A stretch of DNA of 47,821 nucleotides. It comes from Microcaldota archaeon (GTDB lineage: Archaea; Micrarchaeota; Micrarchaeia; Anstonellales; Anstonellaceae). The stretch lies in NCBI GenBank assembly GCA_021814005.1, contig JAKAJC010000002.1, positions 68,325-116,145 of the forward strand. Reading direction: 5' to 3'. Numbering within the stretch: position 1 is the stretch's first letter; the number at the start of each line of letters is the position of its first letter. A program made the translations under genes and the position numbers. This document shows positions 1 through 8,338 of the stretch, in pieces. The notes under the pieces are model-generated. The model made no database searches. It saw nothing but the letters and a program-made list of their open reading frames with translations, and was not told the DNA's origin.

Positions 1-104
1 GATGCACGCGCTTTTCTGGAGACCGGGACTTTTGCGCCGTATCTCTCCTGCTGAAGCTGTTCGTCGTCCGAATTTTCCAGCCGGTTTTTCTGGCGTACAG
101 CCAT
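1..104 (-). CDS. Start of an unidentified protein, cut by the window edge
   Basis: On the minus strand an ATG at 104 opens a frame that stays open for 34 codons to the edge, beginning MAVRQKNRLENSDDEQ. A perfect AGGAGG lies ten bases before the ATG (complement of 115-120), and an AT-rich TATA-like element (complement of about 149-156) lies about 45 bases upstream, so both a promoter and a ribosome binding site fit this start. The visible part is charged and hydrophilic with no signal peptide. It lies 100 bases downstream of pyrG on the same strand but seems to have its own promoter. Too little is visible to name a family. Confidence 0.6.
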   Translation of the reverse strand, partial: MAVRQKNRLENSDDEQLQQERYGAKVPVSRKARA

Positions 105-114
105 ATCTGCAATG

Positions 115-120
115 CCTCCT
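115..120 (-). promoter_or_regulatory. Ribosome binding site of the edge gene
   Basis: AGGAGG on the minus strand, ten bases before the ATG at 104. It is a full match to the archaeal anti-Shine-Dalgarno complement and decides the start of the edge gene. The same spacing is seen before rpl11 in this window. Confidence 0.6.
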
Positions 121-204
121 GGTCGCGAATGAAAAATGCGCGGGGGTATTTAAAAAGATGGGGTAGACGACGAGAAAAGGGGCGCGCTCACTATTCTCTC
201 TTTT

Positions 205-1833
205 CTAATCTTTTTTCTCTTTCTCTTTCTGCCTTTTCAGTGCGGCTTTCACAAATCCCACAAACAGCGGCGCCGGCACTTCGAGGCGGCTCTTCAATTC
301 GGGATGCGCCTGCGTGCCAACGCCCCAGCCCTCTTTCCACTCGGCCATTTCAACAATAACGCCGTCGGGAGAGCGGCCGGAGAAAATGAGGCCCGCCTCC
401 TCCAATTTGGGCACAAGCTCATTATTCACTTCAAAGCGGTGGCGGTGGCGCTCGAAAATCTTCTCTGTTCCATAAGCCTCAAACGCCTTGGTGCCTTTCT
501 TCAGGTGGCATTCCCACGCGCCGAGGCGCATGGTGGCGCCCTTCTCCTTCACCTTGAGCTGCTCGGGCATGATGTGAATTACGGGATATGGTGATTTCTC
601 GTCCATCTCGGTCGAGTTGGCTCCCTCCATTTTGGCAACATTGCGCGCATATTCCACAGTCATGAGCTGCATGCCGAGGCACAATCCCAAATATGGCACG
701 CCCTTCTCGCGGCAGTATTTGATTGCCTTAATTTTGCCCTCGATTCCACGGTTGCCAAATCCGCCCGGAACTATGATGCCATCATATTCTCCAAGAAGCT
801 CGGACGGCTTGACGTCGTCTTTCTCCAGCTTTTCGGTATCCACCCAGTCGATGTGCACGCGGGTGTTGTTTGCGGCCGCCGCATGCACCAGCGCCTCTTT
901 GACAGAAACATAAGCGTCCTTTACAGCCGTGTATTTGCCCGAAATGGCCACCTTTATCTCGTTTTTCGGGTCCTTTATTTTGGACACAAGGGCAGACCAG
1001 CCCTTCAAATCCTCAGGCGCAGGCTTGAGCCCGAAGTGGGAAAGCAGGCGCTCTGAGAATTTCTGTTTTTCCAGGGCAATGGGAAGCTCGTAAATAGTCT
1101 CAAGGCTCGGGTCGTCGAAAACATCCTCGGGCGAAACATTGCAGAAAAGCGAAATCTTCTCGCGCGCGTCCTTGTCAAGCGGCTCGTCGCCGCGGCAGAG
1201 TATGAGTTTGGGCTGAATTCCCATGGAGGTGATGAGGCGGTTTGCGTGCTGCGTCGGCTTTGTCTTGAGCTCGCCCGGCGAGAGGGCCGTTATGTAGGTG
1301 AGCTGGATAAACAGCATGCGCTCGCCCTCTTCGCGCGCCATCTGCCTCATGGCCTCGATAAAGTAGGCGTTTTCCAAATCTCCGACCGTTCCGCCAACTT
1401 CAATAAGCACAAAATCTGATTTCTTTTCAGCGCCGACATTTCTTATCCACGCCTTGATTTCATCTGTCAAATGCGGAACAATCTGCACGTCGCGGCCAAG
1501 ATATCCGCCCGCGCGCTCCTTCTGGATGATGCGCTGGAAAAGTTTTCCGCCCGTAATGGAATTTATGCGGGTGAGCGAATTTCCCAAAAAGCGCTCATAT
1601 GTTCCGAAGTCCATGTCGCATTCTGTTCCGTCGTCAAGAACAAACACCTCTCCGTGGCGCAGGGGGTTCATGGTGCCGCAGTCAACGTTGAGATATCCGT
1701 CGAATTTGATGGGCGAGGCCGAGTATCCTTTGGACTGCAAAATGCGGCCCACCGATGCGGTAACAATGCCCTTGCCAAGGCCCGACATGAGCGAGCCTAA
1801 GACGACGATATAGCGCGGGACTTTGTCTCCCAT
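205..1833 (-). CDS. pyrG: CTP synthase
   Basis: Makes CTP from UTP, ATP and glutamine, the last step of pyrimidine nucleotide synthesis, in the cytosol. The 542-residue product has the usual family length. The N-terminal synthetase domain starts PRYIVVLGSLMSGLGKGI, the P-loop-like opening of CTP synthases. The C-terminal class I glutamine amidotransferase domain carries the nucleophile elbow GLCLGMQL and a terminal His-Glu pair in QAHPELKSR. The ATG at 1833 is chosen because a TATA box (minus strand, centre about 1859) lies 26 bases upstream, giving a leaderless transcript; a longer frame would need a TTG inside that TATA box. The gene is monocistronic or followed by the edge gene. It complements the pyrD-pyrK-pyrC operon further right. 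Confidence 0.97.
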   Translation of the reverse strand: MGDKVPRYIVVLGSLMSGLGKGIVTASVGRILQSKGYSASPIKFDGYLNVDCGTMNPLRHGEVFVLDDGTECDMDFGTYERFLGNSLTRINSITGGKLFQRIIQKERAGGYLGRDVQIVPHLTDEIKAWIRNVGAEKKSDFVLIEVGGTVGDLENAYFIEAMRQMAREEGERMLFIQLTYITALSPGELKTKPTQHANRLITSMGIQPKLILCRGDEPLDKDAREKISLFCNVSPEDVFDDPSLETIYELPIALEKQKFSERLLSHFGLKPAPEDLKGWSALVSKIKDPKNEIKVAISGKYTAVKDAYVSVKEALVHAAAANNTRVHIDWVDTEKLEKDDVKPSELLGEYDGIIVPGGFGNRGIEGKIKAIKYCREKGVPYLGLCLGMQLMTVEYARNVAKMEGANSTEMDEKSPYPVIHIMPEQLKVKEKGATMRLGAWECHLKKGTKAFEAYGTEKIFERHRHRFEVNNELVPKLEEAGLIFSGRSPDGVIVEMAEWKEGWGVGTQAHPELKSRLEVPAPLFVGFVKAALKRQKEKEKKD

Positions 1834-1856
1834 GGGATTGCATTTTAGTCCCAAAA

Positions 1857-1862
1857 TTTATA
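1857..1862 (-). promoter_or_regulatory. TATA box of pyrG
   Basis: TATAAA on the minus strand within CTTATAAATTTT, centred 26 bases from the pyrG ATG at 1833. The spacing predicts transcription starting at or within a base or two of the start codon. Confidence 0.6.
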
Positions 1863-1984
1863 AGCGCCAGCTTCTCAGCCGTTTTGTCCCCGCATGCGAT
1901 GATTTATATTCATGAGTTATCATAATCAATAACATATGTCCGCGCGCTTTAGGGGAATCCCTGTCGCCCCGCCCGGTTGATTGC

Positions 1985-2686
1985 ATGAGAAAGGAACGCA
2001 AAATCATAGACCCGGTAATTCTTCACGCACGCATGCCAGCCCCGCACAGGCTTGCGGGCGACGGGTTGAGCGCAAAAGACCGGGCGGATTTGGACAAAAT
2101 AGAAAACCCGTTCATGCGCGCAAGGGCCGAATACCTGCGCCGCGCCGGCAAGGTCGCAAATGCGCTCGAGCTGTTTGTGAGGGGGCATGACATGCGCGGC
2201 AAGCTCATGCGCAGCAAAGTCCTCACTCCATTGTTCTATCAGAACGGCCGCCCGCTCTTTGAGTCTTACCAGTATCCGCAGGAATTTCTGCCGGTTCTCG
2301 ACGCCATATTAAACGCGCCTTATCTGAATCAGGACTATTCATGGCCCAGCACAAACGACGTTTCGGCGGTAAAGTCAAAACTCGATTTTGTCTATGAGGG
2401 CGGGCTGGTTCCAGAGCGGCCAGTTCTGCGCCTCGCAATGTTCGGCGCGCGCAGCGAGGTTCTGGCGACGGGCGAAAAAGCGTGCAAGCTGATGCTTGCA
2501 TCAGAACTGGATGTGGCCGCCTCTGCCGCAATACTTCTCTTTGCCTTCAAAAACAGCCAATCGCAGGAGTTTGCCCTTGCCAAACTGCTCTACTCGGCCA
2601 GCGCATACAACGACGACGAAATCCTGTTCAAGGCGGCCGACACCTATCTCAAAGCCATAGAAAACGGGCATAGGCCGTCTTTCTAA
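1985..2686 (+). CDS. Conserved-looking hypothetical protein, mostly helical
   Basis: A 233-residue soluble protein I do not recognise. It has no signal peptide or membrane segment. The first 75 residues are basic and helical (KDRADLDKIENPFMRARAEY), and the C-terminal 100 residues are Ala-rich helices (ASELDVAASAAILLFAFK), possibly an alpha-helical repeat. The coding region has the strong GC-rich third positions of its neighbours, which supports a real gene. It is divergent from pyrG across about 150 bases. A TATA-like sequence near 1905 and another near 1930 could serve it, but neither has the 27-base leaderless spacing. Function unknown. Confidence 0.75.
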   Translation: MRKERKIIDPVILHARMPAPHRLAGDGLSAKDRADLDKIENPFMRARAEYLRRAGKVANALELFVRGHDMRGKLMRSKVLTPLFYQNGRPLFESYQYPQEFLPVLDAILNAPYLNQDYSWPSTNDVSAVKSKLDFVYEGGLVPERPVLRLAMFGARSEVLATGEKACKLMLASELDVAASAAILLFAFKNSQSQEFALAKLLYSASAYNDDEILFKAADTYLKAIENGHRPSF

Positions 2687-2739
2687 AACAGTATTTTTCA
2701 ATTCCCACATCCGGCCCATTTGCAATCATAAGCATCATC

Positions 2740-2746
2740 TTTTTAT
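2740..2746 (+). promoter_or_regulatory. TATA box of the AbrB-ACT gene
   Basis: TTTTTAT centred about 27 bases before the ATG at 2770; the transcript is predicted leaderless. Confidence 0.5.
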
Positions 2747-2769
2747 CCTGTGCTTCCGTCGCTCCCAAT

Positions 2770-3159
2770 ATGTCCTCCAAAAACGTCTCCTCCATAGATG
2801 AAAAGGGCCGCGTGCTCATCCCGCAGTCTTTGCGCGAGCAGGTCTCGCTGGCTGCGGGCGAGAAAGTGCTTCTCTCGGCAGACCCGGCCTCGAAAATGAT
2901 TTTCATCGAGCCCGCGCACGAGAAAAAGCTCCTCTCGCTCTCAATCGAGCTGGCCGACACGCCGGGCGCGCTGGCAAAGGCCGCGCTGGCGCTTTACGAC
3001 ATCAACGTCGACCTTGTCTCCACGCGCTCGCGCTCGTCGAAAAGGGGCGAGGCTGCTGTGTGGCTTGTGGAATGCAACCCGCAGGGGGCATCGATTGCGC
3101 AAATCAAGAATGCGCTGGGAAAAGCCGGGGCAAAAATCGAAACAGCCAAATGGGAATAA
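2770..3159 (+). CDS. AbrB/SpoVT DNA-binding domain fused to an ACT domain
   Basis: A 129-residue two-domain protein. Residues about 5-45 match the swapped-hairpin AbrB/SpoVT fold (SSIDEKGRVLIPQSLRE, then GEKVLLSADP), a dimeric DNA-binding domain. Residues about 57-129 look like an ACT domain (LSIELADTPGALAKAALAL, then DINVDLVSTRSRS), a small-ligand sensor that often binds amino acids. The combination predicts a ligand-responsive transcription factor. The promoter has leaderless spacing. The next gene, 65 bases downstream on the same strand with its own TATA box, encodes another ACT-type protein, so the two may act together. The ligand and target genes cannot be read from sequence. Confidence 0.82.
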   Translation: MSSKNVSSIDEKGRVLIPQSLREQVSLAAGEKVLLSADPASKMIFIEPAHEKKLLSLSIELADTPGALAKAALALYDINVDLVSTRSRSSKRGEAAVWLVECNPQGASIAQIKNALGKAGAKIETAKWE

Positions 3160-3224
3160 AAAAACATTTTTCCAACCGGCTGTCTCATCTCTTTTTTTAA
3201 CTCTTTGTTACATTCATCACATTC

Positions 3225-3929
3225 ATGCCTACAGTCGCCCATCTTGTCAGTTCCTATGTGCGCGAGCTGCCGCACCTTGAGCAGTTCATCGAGCGCGACC
3301 TTGTCTCATTCCACCGCCTTGCCCGCTATTTGAGCCCCCGCCTCTCGGCCGATTTGGGCCGCGAGGTTGAGGAGGGCGCCATTGTGATGGCCCTCTCGCG
3401 TTTGCGCGACAAGATGGGGGAGCGCAGGTCAGAACAGCAGGCAAACCCCCTCTGGGGCCAAATCCAGCTCTCTTTGCGCGAGGGCGCGGTTGAAATCGAT
3501 TTGAGAAAGGGGGCGCGCACCGAAGAGGCAACCCACCGCCTGCGTTCGCTTCTCGACGGCTCGCCCGACGACATATTCAACATAGTTTCGGGCCAGTACG
3601 AAATCACGCTCATCACCTCGGCCAAATATGAAAAGAAATTCTTGCAGGCGCTAAAGGGCGAGAATGTAATCCACATCGAGCGCGACCTGTCATTTCTCTA
3701 CCTGCGTTTTCCGGCCGAGATTCTTTACCTGCCCGGCTTTTACGAGCGCGTGCTTTCCGAGCTGGCGTGGGAAAACATCAACGTGTTCGAGCTTGTCTCC
3801 ACGCTCAACGAGCTTATTCTGGTGCTCAAGGCAAAAGACGCCGCGCGGGCATATGATTTGCTGCGCCACAGGCTGAAGGAAAAACCGGCTCAGAAAGAAA
3901 AAGGCGCCAAATCAAAAAGCGAAAAGTAG
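3225..3929 (+). CDS. ACT-domain-like regulatory protein
   Basis: A 234-residue soluble protein. Residues 1-60 form a helical segment resembling a small DNA-binding or dimerisation domain (HLVSSYVRELPHLEQFIERD). The centre (about 75-150) is alpha/beta. Residues about 155-215 follow an ACT pattern (YLPGFYERVLSELAWENINV, then ELVSTLNELILVLKAKDA), with the same FELVSTL-type strand as the AbrB-ACT neighbour. The end is Lys-rich. A T-rich TATA element near 3197 is about 28 bases from the ATG. It is probably a regulatory protein of an archaeal family; no catalytic motif is visible. Confidence 0.7.
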   Translation: MPTVAHLVSSYVRELPHLEQFIERDLVSFHRLARYLSPRLSADLGREVEEGAIVMALSRLRDKMGERRSEQQANPLWGQIQLSLREGAVEIDLRKGARTEEATHRLRSLLDGSPDDIFNIVSGQYEITLITSAKYEKKFLQALKGENVIHIERDLSFLYLRFPAEILYLPGFYERVLSELAWENINVFELVSTLNELILVLKAKDAARAYDLLRHRLKEKPAQKEKGAKSKSEK

Positions 3930-3938
3930 CTGCCGAGC

Positions 3939-6416
3939 CTACATTGTTTTGAGGCATTTCTGCACGGCGTAGTTGAACAGCGCGTGCTTGTATGTGTGCA
4001 CCGCGTCCGCCCTGCGCTGCTTTGTCGGGAAGCGCCGGGCCTTCTCAATGTCCTCCTGCGCTGCCTTGACATGGTGGCGCTTGAACAGCTTGTCGACTCC
4101 CATGGGCTTGCCTTCCAGAAGAAGTGCCTTGTTGCCGAGTGCACGCCCCTCATCTATGCGCATCTTTGTGCGCACCAGCTCCGCGCTGAGAATTGACGAA
4201 ATCTCGTGCACGCTGTTTTTCTCTTTCAGAAGCAGGCAGTCAACCTCGTAGTTCATGCCGCCGTCCATCACCGAGGCGGCGATGCTCTGGTATTCGCTGC
4301 GTATGTTGTTCAGCGGTGCGGCCAGTCCGGTCTTGAACGGCACTCCGTACGCGCCCTCCATGAGCGGCAGGAGGAATGTCTGGGCCACCTCATCGCTCAT
4401 GGGCTTGAATTTGGTGGAAAACTCGATTTTGTGGGCATTGTCCTGACAGTGAAGCTCAAGCATGACTGGCTGGTCTCTCACGCCCCCGTGCTCTGTCATG
4501 CGGGTTTCAAGCTGAATCGCCTGCGTGCTGAAGCCAGGATACTGCTCCTTGAATTTTTTGGGATTCACCATCTGGTCGCCCAAGGGGTCGCGCTCCATGA
4601 AATAGAGGGGAATGTCCTCTTTCGGCCAGAGCGCCTTGCGCACTTCGGCCTGCCCTATCATCTGCTCGATAAACACGAGTCCGTTGGCGTTGGCTTCCAC
4701 AAGCTCGCGGCCGAGCTGGCTGATGACCTCTACCCCCTGATTGCGGGTCGATGTTGAATTGTTTTTGGCCAGCTTGCCGCGGCCCTCTTCAAACGCCTTG
4801 GTGATTTCGGTGTCATAACCGTCAATGCCGCAGAGCGCCAGAGCGTCAAGGGGATGCTTGCTCAAAACGTCCAAAAACTGCAGGGCCGCCTGCGCACGCC
4901 TCTCCGGCGTCATTTCGTAGAGGCGGTGCAGCCCGAACTTGTAGGGTCCGTGCATCTGCTTGTCGCGGTGCACAATGTGAAGCATGGCCAGCCCGTCAAT
5001 CGGGGCGTCGCGCATAAGCCATGCAATCTGTGTCAGCATCTGCGCTTCCAGCTTTTTTCGCGTCTGCTTGTAATCCTCGCCTTCACCCTGCTTGGTGAGG
5101 CGGGCGTAGTCCGCCTCAACATGAGTTTGCCAATCTTTTATTTTTCTGGCATAAACGCGCGTTTCGTCTTTCGGCCAGCGCGGCAGGCCGAGTCCGCTGG
5201 CCTCGTTCAGCATTTTCTCCTCCAATGCCGCGTCTGTCCAGCTCACTTCGAGTATGACGTCAACCAGCATGCGCCGCGCGCCGTGCAGAAGCATGCTCTC
5301 CACAGTTCCCGGCTCCGTGCCGTTTCCGGCCGCCAGACTGCACAAACCCTCCTGCGCGGTCTTGAGCACAATGTCGCGCGTGCGCTGAAGCTGGTTCAGA
5401 AATTCCAAAGTCTTGTAGTCATGCGAATCCGCTGCCAGCCAGCTGGGCAGGCGGCGGCACAAATTCTCGTATTGCAAAAAGCTCTCCACCAGGCGCAGGC
5501 TCCATTCGCCGCGCGCCTCCCCGACCACTCTGGCCTCGACCAGCGCGTCTATGGCGTTTTTGATGCTCATGCGCAGCCGGTATTTTGGCGCGCGCGGCTG
5601 CCATTCGGCGCACATCTTGAGATAGCGCACTGCCCACTCGCCGGCAAGTTTTGAGAGTGCCGGATCCCTGAGCCCTTTCTTGAGCGCCCCGTTCTCGTAG
5701 CTTTCGCAGACCGGCCATTCGGGCCTCACCTGATGTTCCCAAAAGGTTGTGTCATAGTAGTGGCGCGCGCGGAAAGCATCCTGGCTTTTCTTCAGCTGCT
5801 CCCAGGTGGTGCGTATGCTGAGCACCATCGGCTCAATCTCCTTGTAGCGCCGGCCCTGCACGCGGTCGATTTCGTCCATCAGAGCCTTTTCTATTTCCAG
5901 CTGCTTGCCGGTATTCATGTAAAGCGCGCTCAAAGTCGCCAGCAGGCCGGCCTCTTCCGTTTTTTCAATCAGCTTTGCGAACTCCTTGATATCGGGCTTC
6001 GGCTCGTATTCAAGCATGAAACGAAGGGGCTCCTCTCCGTTGATTACATGGTCGCGCATGGTTGTCGCAAGAATGGAGGCCGGATGCTTTACCCCGACAA
6101 TCCAGGTGTCGTTGTCATATTTGAGGCGGAAGCGGTCCTTGAGCGCGTCGGGCGGCGGCTGCAGCTCGACTTGGAGCGGAATGTCCTTGAAATAGACCTG
6201 CTTGATGTCGAGCGTAATCTTGTAGGCGCCCTCCCTCATCAGCCTCGGGGCCGTTTCCTCGCCCATGGCGGACCTGGCGCGTCTGGAAAAGTCTGCATCA
6301 ATGTACGCTTTTTGCAGGTCGTTTACGAAACGCATTTGATGAACTAGGGCTTCAAGAGTGGGCTGCTCCATCTCTGACTGGGCGGCCAGCAGGGGGTCTT
6401 CTGAGGAGGGCTCCAT
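3939..6416 (-). CDS. Large unknown cytosolic protein (825 residues)
   Basis: I do not recognise this protein. It has no signal peptide, membrane segment, nucleotide-binding loop or metal-binding cluster that I can see. It appears to have a beta-rich N-terminal portion (about residues 60-150, ITLDIKQVYFKDIPLQVELQ), a long helical middle (150-560) rich in Trp, Arg and Glu, and a second alpha/beta portion (about 600-780, with strands such as VMLELHCQDNAHKIEFSTKF) ending in a Lys/Arg-rich helix. A symmetric TATA box at 6442-6449 lies about 29 bases before the ATG, so the mRNA is leaderless or nearly so. It is convergent with the ACT-type gene, ten bases apart. It may be lineage-specific. Confidence 0.85.
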   Translation of the reverse strand: MEPSSEDPLLAAQSEMEQPTLEALVHQMRFVNDLQKAYIDADFSRRARSAMGEETAPRLMREGAYKITLDIKQVYFKDIPLQVELQPPPDALKDRFRLKYDNDTWIVGVKHPASILATTMRDHVINGEEPLRFMLEYEPKPDIKEFAKLIEKTEEAGLLATLSALYMNTGKQLEIEKALMDEIDRVQGRRYKEIEPMVLSIRTTWEQLKKSQDAFRARHYYDTTFWEHQVRPEWPVCESYENGALKKGLRDPALSKLAGEWAVRYLKMCAEWQPRAPKYRLRMSIKNAIDALVEARVVGEARGEWSLRLVESFLQYENLCRRLPSWLAADSHDYKTLEFLNQLQRTRDIVLKTAQEGLCSLAAGNGTEPGTVESMLLHGARRMLVDVILEVSWTDAALEEKMLNEASGLGLPRWPKDETRVYARKIKDWQTHVEADYARLTKQGEGEDYKQTRKKLEAQMLTQIAWLMRDAPIDGLAMLHIVHRDKQMHGPYKFGLHRLYEMTPERRAQAALQFLDVLSKHPLDALALCGIDGYDTEITKAFEEGRGKLAKNNSTSTRNQGVEVISQLGRELVEANANGLVFIEQMIGQAEVRKALWPKEDIPLYFMERDPLGDQMVNPKKFKEQYPGFSTQAIQLETRMTEHGGVRDQPVMLELHCQDNAHKIEFSTKFKPMSDEVAQTFLLPLMEGAYGVPFKTGLAAPLNNIRSEYQSIAASVMDGGMNYEVDCLLLKEKNSVHEISSILSAELVRTKMRIDEGRALGNKALLLEGKPMGVDKLFKRHHVKAAQEDIEKARRFPTKQRRADAVHTYKHALFNYAVQKCLKTM

Positions 6417-6598
6417 GACGATATATATTAAAGTGTTTAAATTTATAAATACGTGGTATTACAGCCAAAGCTGGTTTTATGGCTTTCATCCGACGTGCGT
6501 TTGCACGCTTTTTGGCCCTGTTTTTGGCTTCTGGCCATTTGGCTTTTGACCAGTTGCTTCTCTTTTGGCCATTTGTCTGGCCATTTAGCCGTTTGCCT
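6417..6598. other. Intergenic region with TATA box and TGGCC-type repeats
   Basis: Between the helicase stop and the 825-residue protein's start. It holds the latter's TATA box (TTTATAAA, 6442-6449), a short hairpin CGTGC-GTTT-GCACG near 6494-6507, and a T-rich tract with at least four TGGCC units plus several TTTGGC units between about 6508 and 6590. In the helicase mRNA this is 3' untranslated sequence rich in GCCAAA. I see no tRNA or convincing gene in it; a minus-strand frame here is low-complexity and runs into the next gene. Confidence 0.5.
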
Positions 6599-8338
6599 CT
6601 AATTCTGCCGGCCAACGTAGTGGTGCCCGCGCGAATCGCCTTCAGGTTTCGACGGCTTGAGGGGCCTTTCGCGGATTTTCTTGAGAGTCATGGGCGAAAT
6701 CGGGGTTCGTCCGCCGCCCATGGGCGCATCTCCGGAGCGAGGGCCTGAATCATGGCCGCGGCCTCCAAAGCCTCCTTCGCGTCCGCCGCCATGCCCGCGT
6801 CCGCCAAATCCGGAGCCGCCTTCACGTCTGCCGAATCCCGAACCGCCTTCGCGGCTTCTTCCTTCGCCGCCAAATTGACGGCTGCCTGAACTGCGACCGC
6901 CAAATCCGGAGCCTCCCTCGCGTCCGCCAGCGCCTGAACCGCCTTCACGATGTCCAAAGCCGCTTCCAAAAGCACGGCGTTCACCGCCGGCTCCGCCGGT
7001 TGAATGGCCCATTCCGCCGGCAGGCCGGCCGCCGAATCCGCCGCCGAAACTTCTGCTCACTCCCGCATGATGGCTGTGAGCAACCGGCTCATTCTGCGCG
7101 CCGCCAAGCTTGTGGCTTCCGCGCCCGTATCCGGCGTGAACCGGCGGGGCGGGGCCCTCGACTGCGCCCATAGGCTGCATCAAACTCGGCTCGGGCAGGC
7201 CTTCAATCTTGAGCTGGTTTATCACTGCCCCGATTTGCTTGCTCCAGTCGGCCATCAGCGTTGTCTGGTCAGGGAAAACAAGCGAGATTGCCTCGCCTGC
7301 AGCGCCCATGCGGCCGGTGCGGCCGATTCTGTGCACATAAGTGAGATGATCTTCGGGCAAATCGTAGTTGATGACATGGGAAACATCAAACACGTCAAGC
7401 CCGCGGCTGGCCAAGTCTGTTGCAACCAAAACCTGCAGTTTGCCGGTCCTGAAATGGTCCATTGCCTCGTCGCGCTGCTTTTGCGTCAAATCCCCGTGAA
7501 GCGCCTTGGCCTTGAAGCCCGCGCCGCGCAGCATCATGCCGACGCGGTCCGCGCCGCGCTTGGTGCGGCAGAATATGAGCGTGAGGCCCGCGTGCCGGGC
7601 ATGCAGCACGCCTTTGAGCGCGCGCATGCGTGTGAGCGCGTCCACAACAACATAGTGCTGCTGGATTTTTTCCACAGCCAATTGTTCGGGCGTCACCGTG
7701 ACGCTTTGGGGGCTTTTCATGAATTCGTAAGCAATGTTAAGCACTTCGCGCGGCATGGTTGCCGAGAAAAGCGATGTCTGTCTTGCAGCCTGCGTGTGGC
7801 GCAAAATGCCCACAACGTCGTCAACAAAACCCATGTCAAGCATGCGGTCCGCCTCGTCCAGCACCGCGACCTGCACATTCTCGAGTTTCAGTGTGCCGCG
7901 CTCCATGTGGTCCATTATTCGCCCGGGCGTGCCGACCACGATGTCGACCTGCGACTGGAAACGCTTCATCTGCTTTTCCATCTCCTGCCCGCCGTAAACC
8001 GGCACCACGTTGATTTTTGCAAAATGGGCCATTTTCTCCATCTGCTCGCACACCTGAATGGCAAGCTCGCGGGTGGGGCACATCACAAGCCCGAACGGCT
8101 GGGCCACTCCCGAATGGGTTTGGGGCCTCTGCTCGGGCGGCATGTGCAAAAATCTGTCCAGCATGGGCAGGCCGAACGCGGCCGTTTTGCCGGTTCCTGT
8201 CTGCGCCTGACCTATGAGGTCCTCGCCCTGCATGAGAAGCGGAATTGACTGCTCCTGAATCGGGCTGGGGGTTTCGAATCCCATTGCTTTGACGCTCTCC
8301 AGCAATTTGGGGTGGAGGCCGAAGTCATCGAATTTCAT
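6599..8338 (-). CDS. DEAD-box ATP-dependent RNA helicase with RG-rich tail
   Basis: ATP-dependent RNA unwinding in the cytosol. In order: Q motif region (FDDFGLHP...TPSPIQEQSIP), motif I AQTGTGKTAAF, Ia PTRELAIQ, Ib TPGRI, II DEAD (VLDEADRMLDMGF), III SAT, then the second RecA domain with ATDLASRGLDVFDV and motif VI HRIGRTGRMG. After residue about 420 comes a low-complexity Gly/Arg/Ser tail of about 130 residues (repeats such as REGGSGFGGR), typical of RNA-binding and condensate-forming tails. The core resembles the bacterial RhlE/CshA group, which suggests old transfer, though archaeal DEAD-box enzymes of this kind exist. An AGGTGA ribosome site (complement of 8346-8351) lies seven bases from the ATG. 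The 263-base leader region may carry regulation. Confidence 0.95.
   Translation of the reverse strand: MKFDDFGLHPKLLESVKAMGFETPSPIQEQSIPLLMQGEDLIGQAQTGTGKTAAFGLPMLDRFLHMPPEQRPQTHSGVAQPFGLVMCPTRELAIQVCEQMEKMAHFAKINVVPVYGGQEMEKQMKRFQSQVDIVVGTPGRIMDHMERGTLKLENVQVAVLDEADRMLDMGFVDDVVGILRHTQAARQTSLFSATMPREVLNIAYEFMKSPQSVTVTPEQLAVEKIQQHYVVVDALTRMRALKGVLHARHAGLTLIFCRTKRGADRVGMMLRGAGFKAKALHGDLTQKQRDEAMDHFRTGKLQVLVATDLASRGLDVFDVSHVINYDLPEDHLTYVHRIGRTGRMGAAGEAISLVFPDQTTLMADWSKQIGAVINQLKIEGLPEPSLMQPMGAVEGPAPPVHAGYGRGSHKLGGAQNEPVAHSHHAGVSRSFGGGFGGRPAGGMGHSTGGAGGERRAFGSGFGHREGGSGAGGREGGSGFGGRSSGSRQFGGEGRSREGGSGFGRREGGSGFGGRGHGGGREGGFGGRGHDSGPRSGDAPMGGGRTPISPMTLKKIRERPLKPSKPEGDSRGHHYVGRQN
6735..7040 (-). 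repeat. Tandem imperfect repeats encoding the RG/GGSGFG tail
   Basis: Short degenerate direct repeats of about 20-40 bases inside the helicase gene encode GGR, RREGGSGFG and GGSGAGG units. Such tracts expand and contract easily, so length may vary between strains. Confidence 0.7.

Noticed and set aside
4854-5654. A 266-codon plus-strand frame opposite the 825-residue gene
   Set aside because: Composition (His, Gln, Arg-rich) is typical of an antisense shadow, and the minus gene has the promoter.
6352-6615. An 87-codon minus-strand frame between helicase and the 825-residue gene
   Set aside because: Low-complexity Lys/Arg/Asn sequence arising from TGGCC-type repeats; it runs across the TATA box and the start of the next gene.
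7004-8248. A 414-codon plus-strand frame opposite the helicase
   Set aside because: It is a complementary-strand shadow of the helicase; the minus frame has all DEAD-box motifs, while this one is His/Arg/Cys-rich without any family pattern.
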